A DNA stretch of 64,000 bases from Psychrosphaera haliotis (GTDB lineage: Bacteria > Pseudomonadota > Gammaproteobacteria > Enterobacterales > Alteromonadaceae). The notes below the pieces were generated by a model that was not told where the DNA came from, did no database searches, and worked only from the letters and a program-made list of their open reading frames with translations. The DNA is taken from contig NZ_WOCD01000003.1 of assembly GCF_009728465.1 (NCBI RefSeq), forward strand, positions 868,001 through 932,000. The letters run 5' to 3'. A program made the translations under genes and the position numbers. Positions 30,024-39,503 of the stretch are shown piece after piece. The stretch's first letter is position 1, and every line of letters starts with the position of its first letter.

Positions 30024-30863
30024 TTATTCCTGCCAAGTCAGCGCCAGCTTATATAAGTCATTCTTTTTTAAATCATGAATTTTTGCCGTAATAGCCGCGG
30101 CTTTTTTAGTTGGCAACTCTTCCATCAACGACTTCAGCAACATCTCAGCTTCAGGTGACAAAGCAGACTCTTCTTTATTTGGCGCTAACATGAGTACCAT
30201 TTCGCCTTGTTGGCGGTTTTTGTCTTCACCAAACCAATCGATAATCTCTTGTGCTGTGCCGGATTTAAAAGACTCATAATGTTTAGTGAGTTCTTTGGCT
30301 ACAACAACTTGTTTATCCTCACCTAGAGCTTCTATTACGTGTTTTAAAGAATCAATAATACGCCTAGGGCTCTCATAAAAAACCGTTGTAAAGTCGGCAT
30401 TTTTATAGGAGGTTAATACTGATATTTTAGCTTGTTGTTTCACTGGTAAAAAACCTGCAAACAAAAACTTATCTGTTGGCAAACCAGCTGCGCAAAGTGC
30501 CGTAATTACTGCACTAGGGCCTGGTATAGGCGTAACCTGAACATCTTGTTCACGTGCTAAGTTAACTAAATTGTATCCAGGATCAGAAATGAGTGGCGTG
30601 CCTGCGTCGCTAATCAGCGCTATGCTTTTACCTTGTTCAATTTGATCAAGTAAAGACTGTGCTTTTTGCTTTTCATTATGGTCATGCAATGGAAACATTT
30701 TAGTCTTGATGCCAAAGTGACTAAGTAACTTACCACTATGGCGAGTGTCCTCAGCAGCTATGAGGTCAACCTCATTTAACGTATCTAGTGCACGCTGGGT
30801 AATGTCGGAAAGATTTCCAATAGGCGTTGCAACAATATATAAAATTCCAGGATTCGACATCAT
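30024..30863 (-). CDS. rsmI: 16S rRNA 2'-O-methyltransferase RsmI
   Basis: 279 residues. Methylates the ribose of C1402 in 16S rRNA using S-adenosylmethionine. The SPOUT-unrelated tetrapyrrole-methylase fold is shown by ILYIVATPIGNLSDITQRAL at the start, LIAAEDTRHSGKLL, ALISDAGTPLISDPGYNLV and PIPGPSAVITALCAAGLPTD. The start has two consecutive ATGs. It is divergent from lpoA, the usual gammaproteobacterial pairing. Confidence 0.97.
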   Translation of the reverse strand: MMSNPGILYIVATPIGNLSDITQRALDTLNEVDLIAAEDTRHSGKLLSHFGIKTKMFPLHDHNEKQKAQSLLDQIEQGKSIALISDAGTPLISDPGYNLVNLAREQDVQVTPIPGPSAVITALCAAGLPTDKFLFAGFLPVKQQAKISVLTSYKNADFTTVFYESPRRIIDSLKHVIEALGEDKQVVVAKELTKHYESFKSGTAQEIIDWFGEDKNRQQGEMVLMLAPNKEESALSPEAEMLLKSLMEELPTKKAAAITAKIHDLKKNDLYKLALTWQE

Positions 30864-30956
30864 GACCTCTTTAAGCCGTTGTTTATAGCAGTATTCACTT
30901 GTATGATACCTGCTTAACTTTGCTTCTTATATTGTTTTTTACGTCTACTAAGGTAA

Positions 30957-32804
30957 ATGACTGTGATTCGTTCGATTGTCCTGATAATAGTAATATCTGC
31001 ATTGGTTGCCTGTGGCAGTACACCAGAAAAACAAAATCAAACCACGACTCCAGTTACTGCGGTAAATGAAGTTGTAGACCCATACAAAGATAGTCAATTT
31101 TATCTTAAACAGGCGAGCAATACAGATAGAAAAAGTGATCAACAGAGTTTTCTTATTTTAGCCACAAAGTCTGCTATCCAAGAAAAAAAGCCGTTACTAT
31201 TTATCGAATCAATTTTAAGCAATATTGATGTCCAAGATCGTCATTCCGTAATGTTAGACATAGAACTAGCAAAGGCCTTACTTTACACAGGCAATACTGA
31301 GTCAGCAGAAATTGTTGTACAAAGGCTACAGCAAGGTTCAATTTCGCCGCGTTTTGCAATAACGATGCGAGTTCTAGACGCACAGCTTCAATCTATTCAA
31401 GAAAACCACTTAGGGGTTGTTAAGTCATTATTTCAGCTGCAGTCTTTATATGAAAATCAAATATCGACCTCAGATCAAATATTAGTAAACAACCTAATCT
31501 GGAAACACATTCTTAAGGTTCCTTACCAAACATTAACTAGATTCAGAACAGACTTTGGCACTTCCTCTGAAGCATGGATTGATTTGGCTAATATAATCGG
31601 ACAATACATTTCTGATCCGGTCGCCTTGCCTTCACAACTTGATCGGTGGCAACGTATTTATCCAAATACTGTAACTCTCGAAGAATTACCTTTGCAGGTT
31701 CAGCAATTATTAGTAGTTGAACCTTACAAGCCAACAACTATTGGTTTGTTGCTGCCTTTGTCAGGCAAATTATCAAAACTAGCTATTACTATCCGAGATG
31801 GGTTTATTTCGGCCAAACCTTTTGACTCCCTAACTACCATTCATGTTTTAGATACGAGCCTTTTAACTTTAGAAGAAATTGACGCCAAGATTACAGAACG
31901 TGGTATTGATTTTATTGTTGGGCCTTTAGAAAAAGACACCGTATCCAGCTTCCAACAAAGCAAAGTCATCTCAACAATTCCAAGACTAAACCTCAACATT
32001 CCGGAAATAGTGCCAACACAATACGACAATACGCCTGACAGTTATTATTACTCACTAGCCCCAGAAGATGAGATAGAGCAAGCGATAGACTTGTTTTTGG
32101 AACGTGAAGTAAAAACACCCGCCGTTATATTTGCCGACAATACCTTAGGTAAACGATTATTTGAGCGCTTTAATTCTGCGTGGTTCGAAGCGACTGGCAA
32201 ACAAGCAGAGTCTATTGCATTTAGAAATCGTTCTAAACTAGGTGAAGCCGTACAACAATTGCTAGATGTTGATGCAAGTCAAGCCCGTATCAACGAAATG
32301 AAAAAGCTATTTGGTAGCCGATTAGAAACGGAAGCTAGAAGTCGCGCCGATATCGATGCGGTTTATGTTATTGCCAACTCTCAGCAAACACGCCTAATTA
32401 AGCCTTTTTTCGACGTAAACATTAGTGCGTTTGGCAAGCGTCTTCCTATATTTGCATCCAGTAGAAGTTATGTTGTGGATGAATCGGTACAACAAAAAAG
32501 AGATCTGAATGGCATGATGTTTACTGAAATGCCTTGGTTAATTAAAAATACTGAACCACAACTTCATGATTTATATGCCAAGATAGGTGAACAGCAAACT
32601 CAATCTAAAAAGCTATTTGCGTTTGGCTACGACGCTTACAACCTTATCTTTGCCCTTAAACAGTTAAAAATACTGCCTTCACAATCTCTAAATGGATTAA
32701 CAGGTATGTTAAGTGTAAAAGATAACCTTACCATTAAGCGTCAGTTAAGTTGGTCGCGATATGTGCAAGGAAAAATCATTGTCCAACCAGAGCAAAACAA
32801 ATAA
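30957..32804 (+). CDS. lpoA: Outer-membrane lipoprotein LpoA, activator of PBP1A
   Basis: 615 residues. A lipoprotein signal with lipobox LVAC (mature Cys about 20) anchors it to the outer membrane. The N-terminal half is TPR-like helices (about 45-245), and the C-terminal half is a periplasmic-binding-protein-like domain (TTIGLLLPLSGKLSKLAITI, FIVGPLEKDTVSSFQ, FAFGYDAYNLIFALKQLK). LpoA reaches through the peptidoglycan to stimulate PBP1A. The end overlaps yraN by 44 bases, indicating an operon. Confidence 0.94.
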   Translation: MTVIRSIVLIIVISALVACGSTPEKQNQTTTPVTAVNEVVDPYKDSQFYLKQASNTDRKSDQQSFLILATKSAIQEKKPLLFIESILSNIDVQDRHSVMLDIELAKALLYTGNTESAEIVVQRLQQGSISPRFAITMRVLDAQLQSIQENHLGVVKSLFQLQSLYENQISTSDQILVNNLIWKHILKVPYQTLTRFRTDFGTSSEAWIDLANIIGQYISDPVALPSQLDRWQRIYPNTVTLEELPLQVQQLLVVEPYKPTTIGLLLPLSGKLSKLAITIRDGFISAKPFDSLTTIHVLDTSLLTLEEIDAKITERGIDFIVGPLEKDTVSSFQQSKVISTIPRLNLNIPEIVPTQYDNTPDSYYYSLAPEDEIEQAIDLFLEREVKTPAVIFADNTLGKRLFERFNSAWFEATGKQAESIAFRNRSKLGEAVQQLLDVDASQARINEMKKLFGSRLETEARSRADIDAVYVIANSQQTRLIKPFFDVNISAFGKRLPIFASSRSYVVDESVQQKRDLNGMMFTEMPWLIKNTEPQLHDLYAKIGEQQTQSKKLFAFGYDAYNLIFALKQLKILPSQSLNGLTGMLSVKDNLTIKRQLSWSRYVQGKIIVQPEQNK

Positions 32805-33153
32805 CCAAACTGCCAAGCAAAAAGTAGGCTCGTTAAAAGAGCAACAAGCCAAAGATTTTTTAATTGATAGCGGACTCTATTTTGTTGACCAAAATTTTAA
32901 CTGTAAGCTTGGCGAAGTTGACTTAATTTTTACTAATTATGATAAAACCACGTTCATATTTGTAGAAGTACGATACAGAAAGAACAGTGCTTTTGGTGGT
33001 GCAGCGCAGTCCGTTACTTATCAAAAACAACAAAAAGTAAAAAAAGCCGCGATTTTTTATCTGCAGAAACGTAAACTAGACCCAAATATTCGATTTGACG
33101 TAATCGCGTTCGAAAACAACCAGCTCAACTGGATTCAAAGTGCATTTTCATGA
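32761..33153 (+). CDS. yraN: YraN/UPF0102 family nuclease-like protein
   Basis: 130 residues. The Holliday-junction-resolvase-like fold is shown by KEQQAKDFLIDSGLYFVDQN, FNCKLGEVDLIF with the catalytic-type acidic residue, and TFIFVEVRYRKNSAFGGAAQ with the ExK-type motif (here EVR). The role is unknown, though the fold is that of restriction-endonuclease-like nucleases. It overlaps lpoA at its start and diaA by four bases at its end. Confidence 0.92.
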   Translation: MCKEKSLSNQSKTNNQTAKQKVGSLKEQQAKDFLIDSGLYFVDQNFNCKLGEVDLIFTNYDKTTFIFVEVRYRKNSAFGGAAQSVTYQKQQKVKKAAIFYLQKRKLDPNIRFDVIAFENNQLNWIQSAFS

Positions 33154-33737
33154 ATGACAATAAAATAAAACAACTTTATACCTCTAACATTCAGAACTTC
33201 ATCGCCTCTGGTGATCAGAATGCCGATAACATAGCCTTGTCGGCTGCTGTAATCGCTCAAACCTTATTGTCAGGCAACAAGGTAATAACCTGTGCTGATT
33301 CTATGGCTAAAATGATGGCAGAGCATTTTGCTGGCATTCTTGTTAACTTTTATGAAATAGAAAGACCTTGCCTTCCGGCGATATCGCTCAACGATCATGT
33401 ACAGAATTGTGGCCAAGAGGAAATTAACCTTTCACATTTCCAAGACCGCTTTGCTCGTCAAATTAGGGCAATTGGTAATGAACAGGACGTATTAGTGGTA
33501 TTTTCCTTAAATAATAAGGAACCTTCTATTAAAGCCGCACTCGAAACAGCATTAACTCGAGATATTAAAGTGGTCGCGTTTACATCGGATGACGGCGGCG
33601 AGATCGCAGGCATGCTTGGTGACAACGATATTGAGATTAGGTTACCTACTAATAAACCAAGTAGAACGTTAGAAATCCAACTTTTCACTGTTCACGTATT
33701 GAGTGAACTAATCGACGAAGTTATCTTCTCTATGTAA
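33150..33737 (+). CDS. diaA: SIS-domain protein DiaA (replication initiation regulator)
   Basis: 195 residues with a SIS domain: the N-terminal helix with FIASGDQNADNIALSAAVIA, GNKVITCADSMAKMMAEHF, QDVLVVFSLNNKEPSIKAAL and KVVAFTSDDGGEIAGML. DiaA binds DnaA and promotes ordered initiation at oriC; the gmhA sugar isomerase is related but lies in another context. Placement between yraN and dolP matches E. coli diaA. It begins in an ATGA overlap with yraN. Confidence 0.88.
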   Translation: MNDNKIKQLYTSNIQNFIASGDQNADNIALSAAVIAQTLLSGNKVITCADSMAKMMAEHFAGILVNFYEIERPCLPAISLNDHVQNCGQEEINLSHFQDRFARQIRAIGNEQDVLVVFSLNNKEPSIKAALETALTRDIKVVAFTSDDGGEIAGMLGDNDIEIRLPTNKPSRTLEIQLFTVHVLSELIDEVIFSM

Positions 33738-33745
33738 CTTTTTGC

Positions 33746-33766
33746 AGGATTTAGGATTTAGGATTT
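33746..33766 (+). repeat. Three tandem copies of a 7-base unit before dolP
   Basis: AGGATTT is repeated three times in tandem. The last copy supplies the AGGA ribosome-binding site of dolP, six bases from its ATG. Since the site is inside the unit, a change in copy number would not alter its spacing. Confidence 0.9.
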
Positions 33767-33769
33767 ATC

Positions 33770-34330
33770 ATGAAAAAGTATGTTTTATTGTTATTAAGTT
33801 GTCTACTTGTTCAAGGCTGTGTTGAAACAGCAATTGTCGCCAGTGCCGTTTCTGCAGTAAGTGCAGCAAACGATCCGCGTTCAGTGGGCAAACAAATTGA
33901 CGACAACGGGATTGAAGTAAGAGCAACGGTACAGCTTATGAAAGATGCCGACATCAGTGATAATACAAATATTACGATTGTTAGCTATAACGGCCAATTG
34001 TTAGCCGTTGGACAAGCTCCTACGCAGTCTTTAATCAATAAAGCTGATGCAATTTTAAAGAACGTTGACCACGTAGTTAAAGTTCACAACCAAATTAAAA
34101 TAGGCCCATTAGCAACCATTGGTAGTAAAGCTAAAGATGCTTGGATCACAACCAAAGTTAAGTCAGCCTATTTAACAAGCGACACAATAGATAGCGGAAA
34201 TATAAAAGTGGTTACAGAAAACCAAGAAGTTTATCTAATGGGGATCGTAGACGGAGAGCAGGCAAATCAAGCTGCTACTATTGCATCAAAAGTAAGTGGT
34301 GTTTTGAAAGTCATTAAAGTGTTTCAATAG
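33770..34330 (+). CDS. dolP: BON-domain outer-membrane lipoprotein DolP
   Basis: 186 residues. The lipobox is VQGC (mature Cys about 17), followed by AIVASAVSAVSAANDPRSVG and two BON domains (about 45-115 and 120-185; each with the pattern 'I..KV...L......I.V...NG.V.L.G'). DolP (YraP) preserves outer-membrane integrity and associates with the BAM complex and anionic lipids. It is the last gene of the lpoA-yraN-diaA-dolP cluster and has a strong terminator after it. Confidence 0.93.
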   Translation: MKKYVLLLLSCLLVQGCVETAIVASAVSAVSAANDPRSVGKQIDDNGIEVRATVQLMKDADISDNTNITIVSYNGQLLAVGQAPTQSLINKADAILKNVDHVVKVHNQIKIGPLATIGSKAKDAWITTKVKSAYLTSDTIDSGNIKVVTENQEVYLMGIVDGEQANQAATIASKVSGVLKVIKVFQ

Positions 34331-34356
34331 CGCTTTAGCTTTTACAGTTAAGATAT

Positions 34357-34384
34357 AAAAAAACCAGCAAGCGCTGGTTTTTTG
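34357..34384. terminator. Bidirectional terminator between dolP and sspB
   Basis: AAAACCAGC and GCTGGTTTT form a 9-base stem around AAGC. A runs on the left and T runs on the right make it functional for both convergent genes. Confidence 0.88.
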
Positions 34385-34413
34385 TTATTCAAATAAAACT
34401 AATTTTGACTTTA

Positions 34414-34908
34414 TTACTTTACGATAGACAAATGATTACGCTTTTTATCGTTACCTGTTGATTCTGGCTTCTTGCCATCTTCGTCAGAAGAACTTAACAC
34501 AGTAAACTGTGGTTTAGGCTCTTCCAGCTTTTCAACTTCAGGGCTCTCAGGCTCATCTAGCGGTGACAATTCAAAACCTTCAATATCATAATCTTCAGGT
34601 GGGAACATAGTCCCTGCGCCATTCTCACGCGCATATATAGCTGATACAGCATACATAGGTACGTAAACTTCAAATGGAACGCCACCAAATCGAGCAGAAA
34701 AAGTTAACTGCTCATTTGTGATCAATAAACTTTGAACTGCACTTGGACTAATATTAAGCACTACTTGTCCATCTTTAACACTTTGCGGCGGAACTTGAAC
34801 ATGAGGCAAATCAGCTTCCACAACTAAATAAGGTGTGTGTTCATTATCCAAAATCCAGTCGTAAAACGCCCTCAATAAGTAAGGGCGATTAGGAGTCATG
34901 TTATCCAT
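34414..34908 (-). CDS. sspB: ClpXP adaptor SspB
   Basis: 164 residues. The N-terminal substrate-binding domain shows NRPYLLRAFYDWILDNEHTP and FGGVPFEVYVPMYAVSAIYAR with the ssrA-tag binding groove, followed by an acidic flexible linker and the C-terminal ClpX-binding tail KRNHLSIVK. SspB delivers ssrA-tagged proteins to ClpXP. It lies directly after sspA with a six-base gap, as in most gammaproteobacteria. Confidence 0.96.
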   Translation of the reverse strand: MDNMTPNRPYLLRAFYDWILDNEHTPYLVVEADLPHVQVPPQSVKDGQVVLNISPSAVQSLLITNEQLTFSARFGGVPFEVYVPMYAVSAIYARENGAGTMFPPEDYDIEGFELSPLDEPESPEVEKLEEPKPQFTVLSSSDEDGKKPESTGNDKKRNHLSIVK

Positions 34909-34913
34909 AGCGT

Positions 34914-35537
34914 CTAGTAAGTGCTACGAATGTCTTTTTCTACGTCTGTTAAAGACGCTTGGAAAGATTCACGTTCAAATACACGTAACATATAAGTTTT
35001 GATGTCTTTTGCAGCTGCACCTGAAAGCTCAATGCCCCAAGATGGTAAACGCCATAAAAGCGGTGCTAAGTAACAATCTACTAAGCTGAACTCATCGCTC
35101 ATGAAATAAGGGTCTTCAGCAAATATTGGTGCAATCGCTAAGATCTCTTCTTTCAATTGTTGACGAGCAGTTTCATCGCCAGCTTCAATTTTACGAGTTA
35201 ACGAATACCAATCATTTTCGATTCTATCCATCATTAAACGACAACGGCCACGAGCAACTGGATAAACAGGCATTAGTGGAGGATGAGGAAAGCGTTCGTC
35301 TAAATATTCATTAATAATATTTGCACGGTATAAACCAAGCTCTCTATCAATTAACGTTGGTACGTTGCCATACGGGTTAACTTCATAAAGGTCTTCAGGC
35401 ATGTTATCTGGAGTTACATAGTGAATATCTACGTTAACACCTTTTTCCGCTAATACGATGCGGACCTGATGACTATACATGTCGTTCGCACCAGAAAATA
35501 AAGTCATTACCGCTCGTTTGTTTGCAGACACTGCCAT
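34914..35537 (-). CDS. sspA: Stringent starvation protein SspA
   Basis: 207 residues with a glutathione-S-transferase fold: MTLFSGANDMYSHQVRIVLA, NPYGNVPTLIDRELGLYRAN and the C-terminal all-helical domain with FSLVDCYLAPLLWRLP. SspA binds RNA polymerase and helps stationary-phase and acid-stress expression. The conserved position is upstream of sspB and downstream of petABC. Confidence 0.96.
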   Translation of the reverse strand: MAVSANKRAVMTLFSGANDMYSHQVRIVLAEKGVNVDIHYVTPDNMPEDLYEVNPYGNVPTLIDRELGLYRANIINEYLDERFPHPPLMPVYPVARGRCRLMMDRIENDWYSLTRKIEAGDETARQQLKEEILAIAPIFAEDPYFMSDEFSLVDCYLAPLLWRLPSWGIELSGAAAKDIKTYMLRVFERESFQASLTDVEKDIRSTY

Positions 35538-35570
35538 TTATTTCTCCAAAATCTTTCAAATTTCATTATC

Positions 35571-35596
35571 AAAAAAGGGGCGAAACACCCCTTTTG
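35571..35596 (-). terminator. Terminator of the pet operon
   Basis: AAAAGGGG and CCCCTTTT enclose CGAAACA. Read leftward it ends in a U run, placed 40 bases after the petC stop. Confidence 0.8.
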
Positions 35597-35634
35597 TCTA
35601 AAAATAGCTGCTAAGTTATTATAACTATTAACAA

Positions 35635-36384
35635 TTATTTTTTGATGTCTCTCCAGTACTCTTTCTTAAGAAGTACTGCAAATATCCAGAAGATGAAACA
35701 ATATATTAGTGCTTTCCAGCCAATGCTTTCACGCTCTAATATCATCGGTTCACCGATATAAACCATAAAGTTAGTTAGGTCTAACATCGCTCTGTCATAT
35801 TCATCTTCACTTAGCTCACCAGAGCCATCAGACTGAATACCAACAAATTCTTGAACCATTTCACCATCAATCATACGTTCTTCATAAACTTTCTCAGGCA
35901 CACCTTGAAGTTCTTGAAGTACGTGTGGCATACCAACGTCTTTAAATACTGTGTTGTTCACGCCAAATGGGCGAGAAGGGTCAACATAAAAAGATTTAAG
36001 GTAGCTATAAATCCAGTCAGGACCTCGAAGACGAGCTTCAAGTGTTAAATCTGGAGGAGCTGCACCAAACCATTTAGCAGCGTCTTCTTTTGGCATTGCA
36101 TTTTTAATATGCTCACCAACTTTAGTATCTTTAGTGAAAACCAAGTTTTCCATACCAACTTCAAGAGGAATACCTAAGTCGTTAAAGGTACGCTCATAAC
36201 GTTGAAACTGCATTTGGTGACAACCTAAGCAGTAGTTCATGAATAATTTAGCACCACGCTGAAGCGATGCCTTATCCGTTTGATCTATATCTGCTTTATA
36301 AGGAAGCTCAGCGCCTCCAGCAGCAGAAACTGCAGTTGAGGCCATTCCAGCTAATAAGCCAAGAGTTAGAATAAGTTTTTTCAT
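35635..36384 (-). CDS. petC: Cytochrome c1 subunit of the bc1 complex
   Basis: 249 residues. The signal peptide (MKKLILTLGLLAGMASTAVSA) precedes the heme site NYCLGCHQMQFQRY (CxxCH). GAAPPDLTLEARLRGPDWIY is conserved in c1, and a C-terminal membrane anchor (ALIYCFIFWIFAVLLKKEYW) fixes it to the inner membrane. It passes electrons from the Rieske centre to cytochrome c. It is the last gene of petABC and overlaps the petB stop by one base. Confidence 0.96.
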   Translation of the reverse strand: MKKLILTLGLLAGMASTAVSAAGGAELPYKADIDQTDKASLQRGAKLFMNYCLGCHQMQFQRYERTFNDLGIPLEVGMENLVFTKDTKVGEHIKNAMPKEDAAKWFGAAPPDLTLEARLRGPDWIYSYLKSFYVDPSRPFGVNNTVFKDVGMPHVLQELQGVPEKVYEERMIDGEMVQEFVGIQSDGSGELSEDEYDRAMLDLTNFMVYIGEPMILERESIGWKALIYCFIFWIFAVLLKKEYWRDIKK

Positions 36385-37652
36385 TATTTCGTAATCCTTT
36401 CTGGCAGTGGCTTAGTCTTTTCGTTTTTGCTGTACAACCAAAGTAATACAAAGAAACCAAAATACATAACGGTAAAGACTTTAGAAATCATCTCTTTAAA
36501 TGGAGTACCTGGTGTGCCACCTAAGTAACCTAAAATAACAAACACGATTGCGAATATAATTAGGTTCCACTTGTGTAGTCCACAACGGTAGCGCCATGAG
36601 CGAACTTTACCGCGGTCTATCCAAGGTAATAATGCCAACATGATAATTGCACCAAACATTGCTACAACGCCACCAAACGGATTTGGAACCGCTTTTAGGA
36701 TTGCATAGAAAGGCGTGAAGTACCAAACAGGGAATACATGCTCAGGCGTTTTCAAGTTGTTCGCCATTTCAAAGTTTGGATGTTCAATAAACTTACCGTA
36801 CATGTCTGGGTTAAAGAACATGACATAACAGAAGAAGAAAATGAATACACCAAACGCCATAAGGTCTTTCAGAACCATATGCGGGAAGAATGGTACAACG
36901 TCATCTAATAAGTCTTTCTTAGACGTGTAGTATTCATGGAATTCAAATTTAGTTTTTTCATCGTCAGATAATGAGCCTTTAGGGCGTTTAACATCAACAC
37001 CGTCTGGGTTATTAGAGCCAACCTCATGAAGCGCAACAATGTGAAGGAATACTAAGATAACGATAATTAGAGGCAATGCAATTACGTGCAATGCAAAGAA
37101 TCGGTTTAGGGTTGCACCAGATACCACGTAGTCACCACGAATCCATAGTGCTAAGTCTTCACCAATAACAGGGATAGTACCGAATAAGCCAATGATTACC
37201 TGCGCACCCCAGTAAGACATTTGTCCCCATGGAAGTAGGTAACCCATAAAGGCTTCAGCCATAAGTGCTAGGTATATAAACATACCAAATAACCACAGTA
37301 ACTCTCTAGGCTTCTGGTAAGAGCCATACATCATGCCGCGGAACATATGTAGGTATACAACCACAAAGAATGCCGAAGCACCAGTTGAGTGCATGTATCG
37401 GATAATCCAACCATACTCAACGTCTCTCATGATGTACTCAACAGAAGCAAAAGCTCCTGCTGCAGAAGGTTCGTAACTCATTGTTAACCAGATACCAGTA
37501 ACGATTTGGTTAACTAATACGATAGTGGCTAGAAAACCAAAAACGTACCAGAAGTTCATGTTTTTTGGTGCTGGGTATTGCGCCATGTGCATGTTATAAA
37601 CACGCGTCATAGGAATACGAGCATCAATCCAATCTACTAGATTTTTGAACAT
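36384..37652 (-). CDS. petB: Cytochrome b subunit of the bc1 complex
   Basis: 422 residues with about eight membrane helices. Conserved heme-ligand regions include IRYMHSTGASAFFVVVYLHM and NRFFALHVIALPLIIVILV, and the quinol-site motif FPVWYFTPFYAIL carries the PEWY-like element. It oxidises ubiquinol and carries electrons across the membrane. The start overlaps the petA stop by one base, and the stop overlaps petC. Confidence 0.97.
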   Translation of the reverse strand: MFKNLVDWIDARIPMTRVYNMHMAQYPAPKNMNFWYVFGFLATIVLVNQIVTGIWLTMSYEPSAAGAFASVEYIMRDVEYGWIIRYMHSTGASAFFVVVYLHMFRGMMYGSYQKPRELLWLFGMFIYLALMAEAFMGYLLPWGQMSYWGAQVIIGLFGTIPVIGEDLALWIRGDYVVSGATLNRFFALHVIALPLIIVILVFLHIVALHEVGSNNPDGVDVKRPKGSLSDDEKTKFEFHEYYTSKKDLLDDVVPFFPHMVLKDLMAFGVFIFFFCYVMFFNPDMYGKFIEHPNFEMANNLKTPEHVFPVWYFTPFYAILKAVPNPFGGVVAMFGAIIMLALLPWIDRGKVRSWRYRCGLHKWNLIIFAIVFVILGYLGGTPGTPFKEMISKVFTVMYFGFFVLLWLYSKNEKTKPLPERITK

Positions 37653-38248
37653 TATGCTGCTCCTTCCTGATCTTCACCGATCAAGATATTGTTATCATCG
37701 ATATAGTAGTGAGGAGGAACTTGTAAGTTAGCACCCGCTGGTACACCGCTAAATACGCGACCAGCCATATCAAACTTAGAACCATGGCATGGGCAATAAA
37801 AACCAGCGTTAACACCTTCAACTACTTCTTCGTAACCTTCTGACATGTAAGTTGGTGAACAACCTAAATGAGTACAGATACCTACGGCTACAAATATTTC
37901 ACGGCGCTTAGAACGATGAAGGTTTTGTGCATAAGCAGGTTGCTGTTCAACTTCAGAGTTTGCATCTTTTAAGTTGTCAGCAGAAATGTCTTCAATTGTC
38001 TTAAGCATTTCTGGAGTACGATAGATAACCCAAACTGGTTTACTTCGCCACTCAACACGAATCAACTGACCCGGTTCAATTTTTGTAATGTCAACTTCAA
38101 CTGGAGCGCCGGCCGATTTAGCTCGGGCACTAGGATTCCAGGAAGCAATAAATGGCACAGCCGCTGCCACTGCTCCAGCACCACCAATAACTGATGTTGC
38201 TACAGTGAGGAAACGACGACGACTATTGTCTACAGGCGCATTGCTCAT
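37652..38248 (-). CDS. petA: Rieske iron-sulfur subunit of the bc1 complex
   Basis: 198 residues. A twin-arginine type signal/anchor (SRRRFLTVATSVIGGAGAVA) is followed by the Rieske 2Fe-2S ligands GICTHLGCSP and FYCPCHGSKFD (CxH and CxxH). It shuttles electrons from quinol to cytochrome c1. It is first in petABC; the promoter is in the 208-base gap before rpsI's terminator. Confidence 0.97.
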   Translation of the reverse strand: MSNAPVDNSRRRFLTVATSVIGGAGAVAAAVPFIASWNPSARAKSAGAPVEVDITKIEPGQLIRVEWRSKPVWVIYRTPEMLKTIEDISADNLKDANSEVEQQPAYAQNLHRSKRREIFVAVGICTHLGCSPTYMSEGYEEVVEGVNAGFYCPCHGSKFDMAGRVFSGVPAGANLQVPPHYYIDDNNILIGEDQEGAA

Positions 38249-38404
38249 CCAATATTCTCCGCGATTAGGATTAATAAGCGTTTTATGAAGCGTTCTAAAA
38301 AGACCAACTTCTTAAAAATTTGGTAATTTAAGAGATTCTACCGAAAAAGCCCCATGTAAAACAAGGCAATATAAGAATATAGAAGATTATTTTCATTTTG
38401 ATAT

Positions 38405-38433
38405 AAAAAAGCCCGCAAAATGCGGGCTTTTTG
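38405..38433 (-). terminator. Terminator of the rplM-rpsI operon
   Basis: GCCCGCA and TGCGGGC form a 7-base stem around AAA with A and T runs on both sides. It lies 24 bases after the rpsI stop. Confidence 0.9.
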
Positions 38434-38456
38434 AGCAAATAATTGCAAAGCAAATA

Positions 38457-38849
38457 TTAACGTTTTGAGAACTGCGTTTTCTTACGAGCTTTCTTAAGAC
38501 CAACTTTCTTACGTTCAACGCGACGAGCGTCACGAGTAACGAAGCCAGCTTGACGAAGAGATGGACGAAGTGATTCGTCATATGCCATAAGAGCACGTGT
38601 GATTCCGTGACGGATCGCACCAGCTTGACCAGTAGTACCACCACCTGTAACAGTGATGTAAAGGTCAAATTTCTCAAGAAGTTCAACTAACTCTAGAGGT
38701 TGACGAACAACCATACGAGCCGTTTCACGACTGAAGAATTCTTCAATTGAACGTTTGTTAATTAGGATGTTGCCTGTACCTGGACGTAAGAAAACACGAG
38801 CAGTAGAGCTCTTACGACGACCAGTTCCGTAGTATTGAGTATCAGCCAT
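38457..38849 (-). CDS. rpsI: Ribosomal protein S9
   Basis: 130 residues. Small-subunit protein of the 16S head. It starts [20 protein letters not shown] and ends [12 protein letters not shown], the conserved tail that reaches the P-site tRNA. It follows rplM by 14 bases in the standard operon. Confidence 0.99.
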   Translation of the reverse strand: MADTQYYGTGRRKSSTARVFLRPGTGNILINKRSIEEFFSRETARMVVRQPLELVELLEKFDLYITVTGGGTTGQAGAIRHGITRALMAYDESLRPSLRQAGFVTRDARRVERKKVGLKKARKKTQFSKR

Positions 38850-38863
38850 TTTAGTAATGCTCC

Positions 38864-39292
38864 TTAAAGTTCTAATGCTTTAGGTTGCTGAGCAGCATGG
38901 TTATGCTCTGCACCTGTGTACACTTTTAGTTTACGGAACATTGCACGACCTAATGGACCACGTGGCAACATGCCTTTAACTGCTTTTTCGATGATCATTT
39001 CAGGCTTCTTAGCTTGCAAATCATCAAAGTTAATTTCTTTAATACCACCTGGGTAACCAGAGTGTGAGTAGTACATTTTACCTTGGCCTTTGTTGCCAGT
39101 AACTTGCACTTTCTCTGCATTAACAACGATGATGTAATCACCAGTGTCCATGTGCGGAGTGTACTCAGGTTTATGCTTTCCACGTAAACGTAGAGCAATC
39201 TCAGTTGCGATACGACCAAGGGTTTTGCCCTCGGCGTCAACAACGTACCAATCACGAGTGATTGTTGAAGGTGTTGCAGTAAAGGTTTTCAT
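38864..39292 (-). CDS. rplM: Ribosomal protein L13
   Basis: 142 residues. Conserved segments include [40 protein letters not shown] and [20 protein letters not shown]. It is an early-assembly 50S protein. In E. coli L13 represses its own operon through the mRNA leader, and the roughly 130-base leader here (39293-39423) leaves room for that; I did not identify the structure. Confidence 0.99.
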   Translation of the reverse strand: MKTFTATPSTITRDWYVVDAEGKTLGRIATEIALRLRGKHKPEYTPHMDTGDYIIVVNAEKVQVTGNKGQGKMYYSHSGYPGGIKEINFDDLQAKKPEMIIEKAVKGMLPRGPLGRAMFRKLKVYTGAEHNHAAQQPKALEL

Positions 39293-39429
39293 TTTATCTT
39301 GAACCTAACATTTAATAGTTATAAGCCAGTAGTTTGAGTATCAAACTACACCATTTCATTCGCACCCCTTCGAGTGCACAACCAGTTGTAGGCTAATACA
39401 AAAGGTTAGTAACGGTGGGTAGGGGCGGC

Positions 39430-39435
39430 ATTATA
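39430..39435 (-). promoter_or_regulatory. Predicted -10 element of rplM-rpsI
   Basis: TATAAT on the minus strand, followed by the GC-rich start region GCCGCCCCTACC. This GC-rich discriminator is typical of ribosomal-protein promoters under stringent control. The -35 element is weak. Confidence 0.55.
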
Positions 39436-39503
39436 CAGAAAGCGTAGAAAAGATCACCATCTCATATTGATTTTTTCGATCTAATTTAAGGTGTGCACAA
39501 TCT